A stretch of 14,900 nt of DNA from assembly GCA_016866895.1 (NCBI GenBank), contig VGKX01000011.1:1-14900 (forward strand), in the 5' to 3' direction. Every line of letters starts with the position of its first letter. The first letter of the stretch is position 1. Shown here piece by piece: positions 13,905-14,900 of this stretch. The position numbers were made by a program, and so were the translations under genes. Under the pieces are notes generated by a model that was not told the origin of the DNA, searched no databases, and was given only the letters and a program-made list of their open reading frames with translations. The stretch is from Candidatus Parvarchaeota archaeon (GTDB lineage: Archaea; Micrarchaeota; Micrarchaeia; Anstonellales; VGKX01).

Positions 13905-14760
13905 CGATAAACAAAGTCAAAATGCTCTTTTTTTTCCCTGTGCTCTGGATTGACTTGATGTGCACAGTTCTAAAACCGGCTTTTTCAAGCCTTTGCCTCG
14001 TCTTCTCTCTCCATCCTCCCAACCACTGCTCCCCCGGGCTTTTTACTGGATGATAAATAAACGTTCCATGCCTTTTCAATACCCTATAAAAATTTGTAAA
14101 TGATTTCCTGTCCTGGGAGAGAAGATTTGAAAACAAGTGCACTGCAAAATCAAAGCTGCCATCCTCAAAAGGCATTGCCCCAATCCTCCCGGCTAAAACA
14201 TTCACAAAGTCGCGGTTGCCCAAATTCCACTTTCCGACCTCAAGCATTTTTTCCGACAGGTCCATGCAAGTTATCTTAAGGCCCGGTTTCCGCATAGAAG
14301 AAGCTTTGGCAAATAGGCATGTTCCTGCACTGGCATCAAGAACCCTGCTACCTTTTGGTATCAATCTTGCAATTGCCGCAAGCTGGTTTTCCCTTCCTGG
14401 CTCAGTGTGATATGTATACCTTGGTGCAATGGCATCATAAAATTCCTTGACTTGTGAAACCCTGCTTGGATTTGCATTGCTGTAAAGCCCGCCAATCCAC
14501 CTTGAAAGAAGGGTTTTTTTTGCCTTTTCCGGTTTTAGAGTATCGTCCTGCCAAACATAAAGTTTTTTTGGCAATGCCTTGGTAATCAATGCTTCAAGCA
14601 CAATCACGCCGCCAAGTTTGGCCTTTCTGCATGAATAGGTAAATTTTTTTCCGTTCAAGCAATTGTTTTTTGCATGAAGCGAATTCCACTTTCCGCCAGA
14701 ATAAATGCTGACAAAACCTGGCAGCGGCCAATAGCCCCTTGTCTCAATCCAAATAGCCAT
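13894..14760 (-). CDS. Class I SAM-dependent methyltransferase with extra N-terminal domain
   Basis: The product has 288 residues from ATG 14760. The second half is a Rossmann-fold methyltransferase: FYDAIAPRY (about 107-115) precedes SAM motif I, VLDASAGT (141-147 region), then CMDLSEKML (165-173), which binds the ribose of SAM, and MPFEDGSFDFAVHLF (196-210), the motif seen in UbiE/COQ5-like enzymes. The first 100 residues or so have no clear match. They are basic and aromatic (WIETRGYWPLPG at the start) and might hold the substrate. The substrate is not predictable. ATG 14760 is chosen over 14778 because a TATA element (GTTTTTAAGT on the minus strand, 14790-14781) is centred 26 bp upstream of it, while the other ATG would be only 7 bp away. 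It is convergent with the 65-residue gene. Confidence 0.88.
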   Translation of the reverse strand: MAIWIETRGYWPLPGFVSIYSGGKWNSLHAKNNCLNGKKFTYSCRKAKLGGVIVLEALITKALPKKLYVWQDDTLKPEKAKKTLLSRWIGGLYSNANPSRVSQVKEFYDAIAPRYTYHTEPGRENQLAAIARLIPKGSRVLDASAGTCLFAKASSMRKPGLKITCMDLSEKMLEVGKWNLGNRDFVNVLAGRIGAMPFEDGSFDFAVHLFSNLLSQDRKSFTNFYRVLKRHGTFIYHPVKSPGEQWLGGWREKTRQRLEKAGFRTVHIKSIQSTGKKKSILTLFIATK

Positions 14761-14887
14761 GTTAGGGTTTTGGGGCATCTACTTAAAAACCAGCTGAATA
14801 ATAGAATAAAAGACCATTCAAGACAGAACATGGGGCAATCTCCAGGAGCATAGAGCAATCGTCCAACGCATAAGCCAATAGATTTTT

Positions 14888-14894
14888 GAGGTGG
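14888..14894 (+). promoter_or_regulatory. Possible ribosome binding site of a gene starting past the right edge
   Basis: GAGGTGG is a strong match to the archaeal 16S tail and lies 6 bp from the end of the window. The last two bases are AT, so an ATG at 14899 would be possible if the next base is G. The region 14779-14887 holds the methyltransferase promoter and otherwise nothing I can identify. Confidence 0.35.
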
Positions 14895-14900
14895 AAACAT

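Noticed and set aside
14655..14900. Minus-strand frame at the right edge
   Set aside because: It overlaps the methyltransferase and its promoter in another frame and has no supporting signal.
14779..14900. Possible box C/D or tRNA gene in the right-hand gap
   Set aside because: No C box, tRNA arm or stable long stem could be found on either strand.

Overview
The window looks like a piece of an archaeal chromosome, most likely from a DPANN-type lineage such as Micrarchaeota or Diapherotrites (that rank is a guess from style and content). The archaeal signs are an archaeal/eukaryal-type leucyl-tRNA synthetase, a Trm5-type tRNA methyltransferase, an intron-split tRNA gene without encoded CCA, and archaeal TATA boxes about 25 bp upstream of leaderless start codons. 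Only three starts (10965, 13478 and possibly one at the right edge) have a clear GGTG-type ribosome binding site.

Layout. 1-592 (-): 5' part of a multi-spanning membrane protein that runs off the left edge. 593-760: divergent promoter region with an exact 10-bp tandem repeat. 761-3604 (+): leuS. 3797-8317 (+): a 1506-residue membrane-anchored protein of unknown function, with signal peptide, Ig-like ectodomain, one membrane segment, about 1290 following residues and a C-terminal zinc knuckle. 8474-9817 (+): sequon-rich secreted lipoprotein with a TIM-barrel-like pattern. 9826-10869 (+): Trm5-like methyltransferase, 8 nt downstream. 10965-11666 (+): small CmpX/MscS-related membrane protein with its own promoter and a terminator.

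11767-12112 (-) holds a tRNA-Arg(CCG) gene that is easily missed. It is broken by a 220-nt intron at 37/38 and a 52-nt intron in the T-loop at 59/60. The large intron contains an exact 79-bp tandem duplication. 12140-12787 (-) is a Maf-type nucleotide pyrophosphatase. It is divergent from a membrane-anchored Holliday-resolvase-like endonuclease (12837-13271, +), and both are apparently served by one palindromic TATA box. Two small genes follow (13478-13627 zinc knuckle; 13688-13885 unknown). A class I SAM methyltransferase (13894-14760, -) converges on the latter.

Functional themes. Several genes concern translation: leuS, a Trm5-like enzyme and tRNA-Arg. Others concern the envelope: the partial membrane protein, the giant protein, the lipoprotein and the channel-like protein. 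The best candidates for something new are the two-intron tRNA with its duplicated intron and the giant protein with its divergent membrane neighbour. No mobile element, CRISPR array or rRNA was seen.
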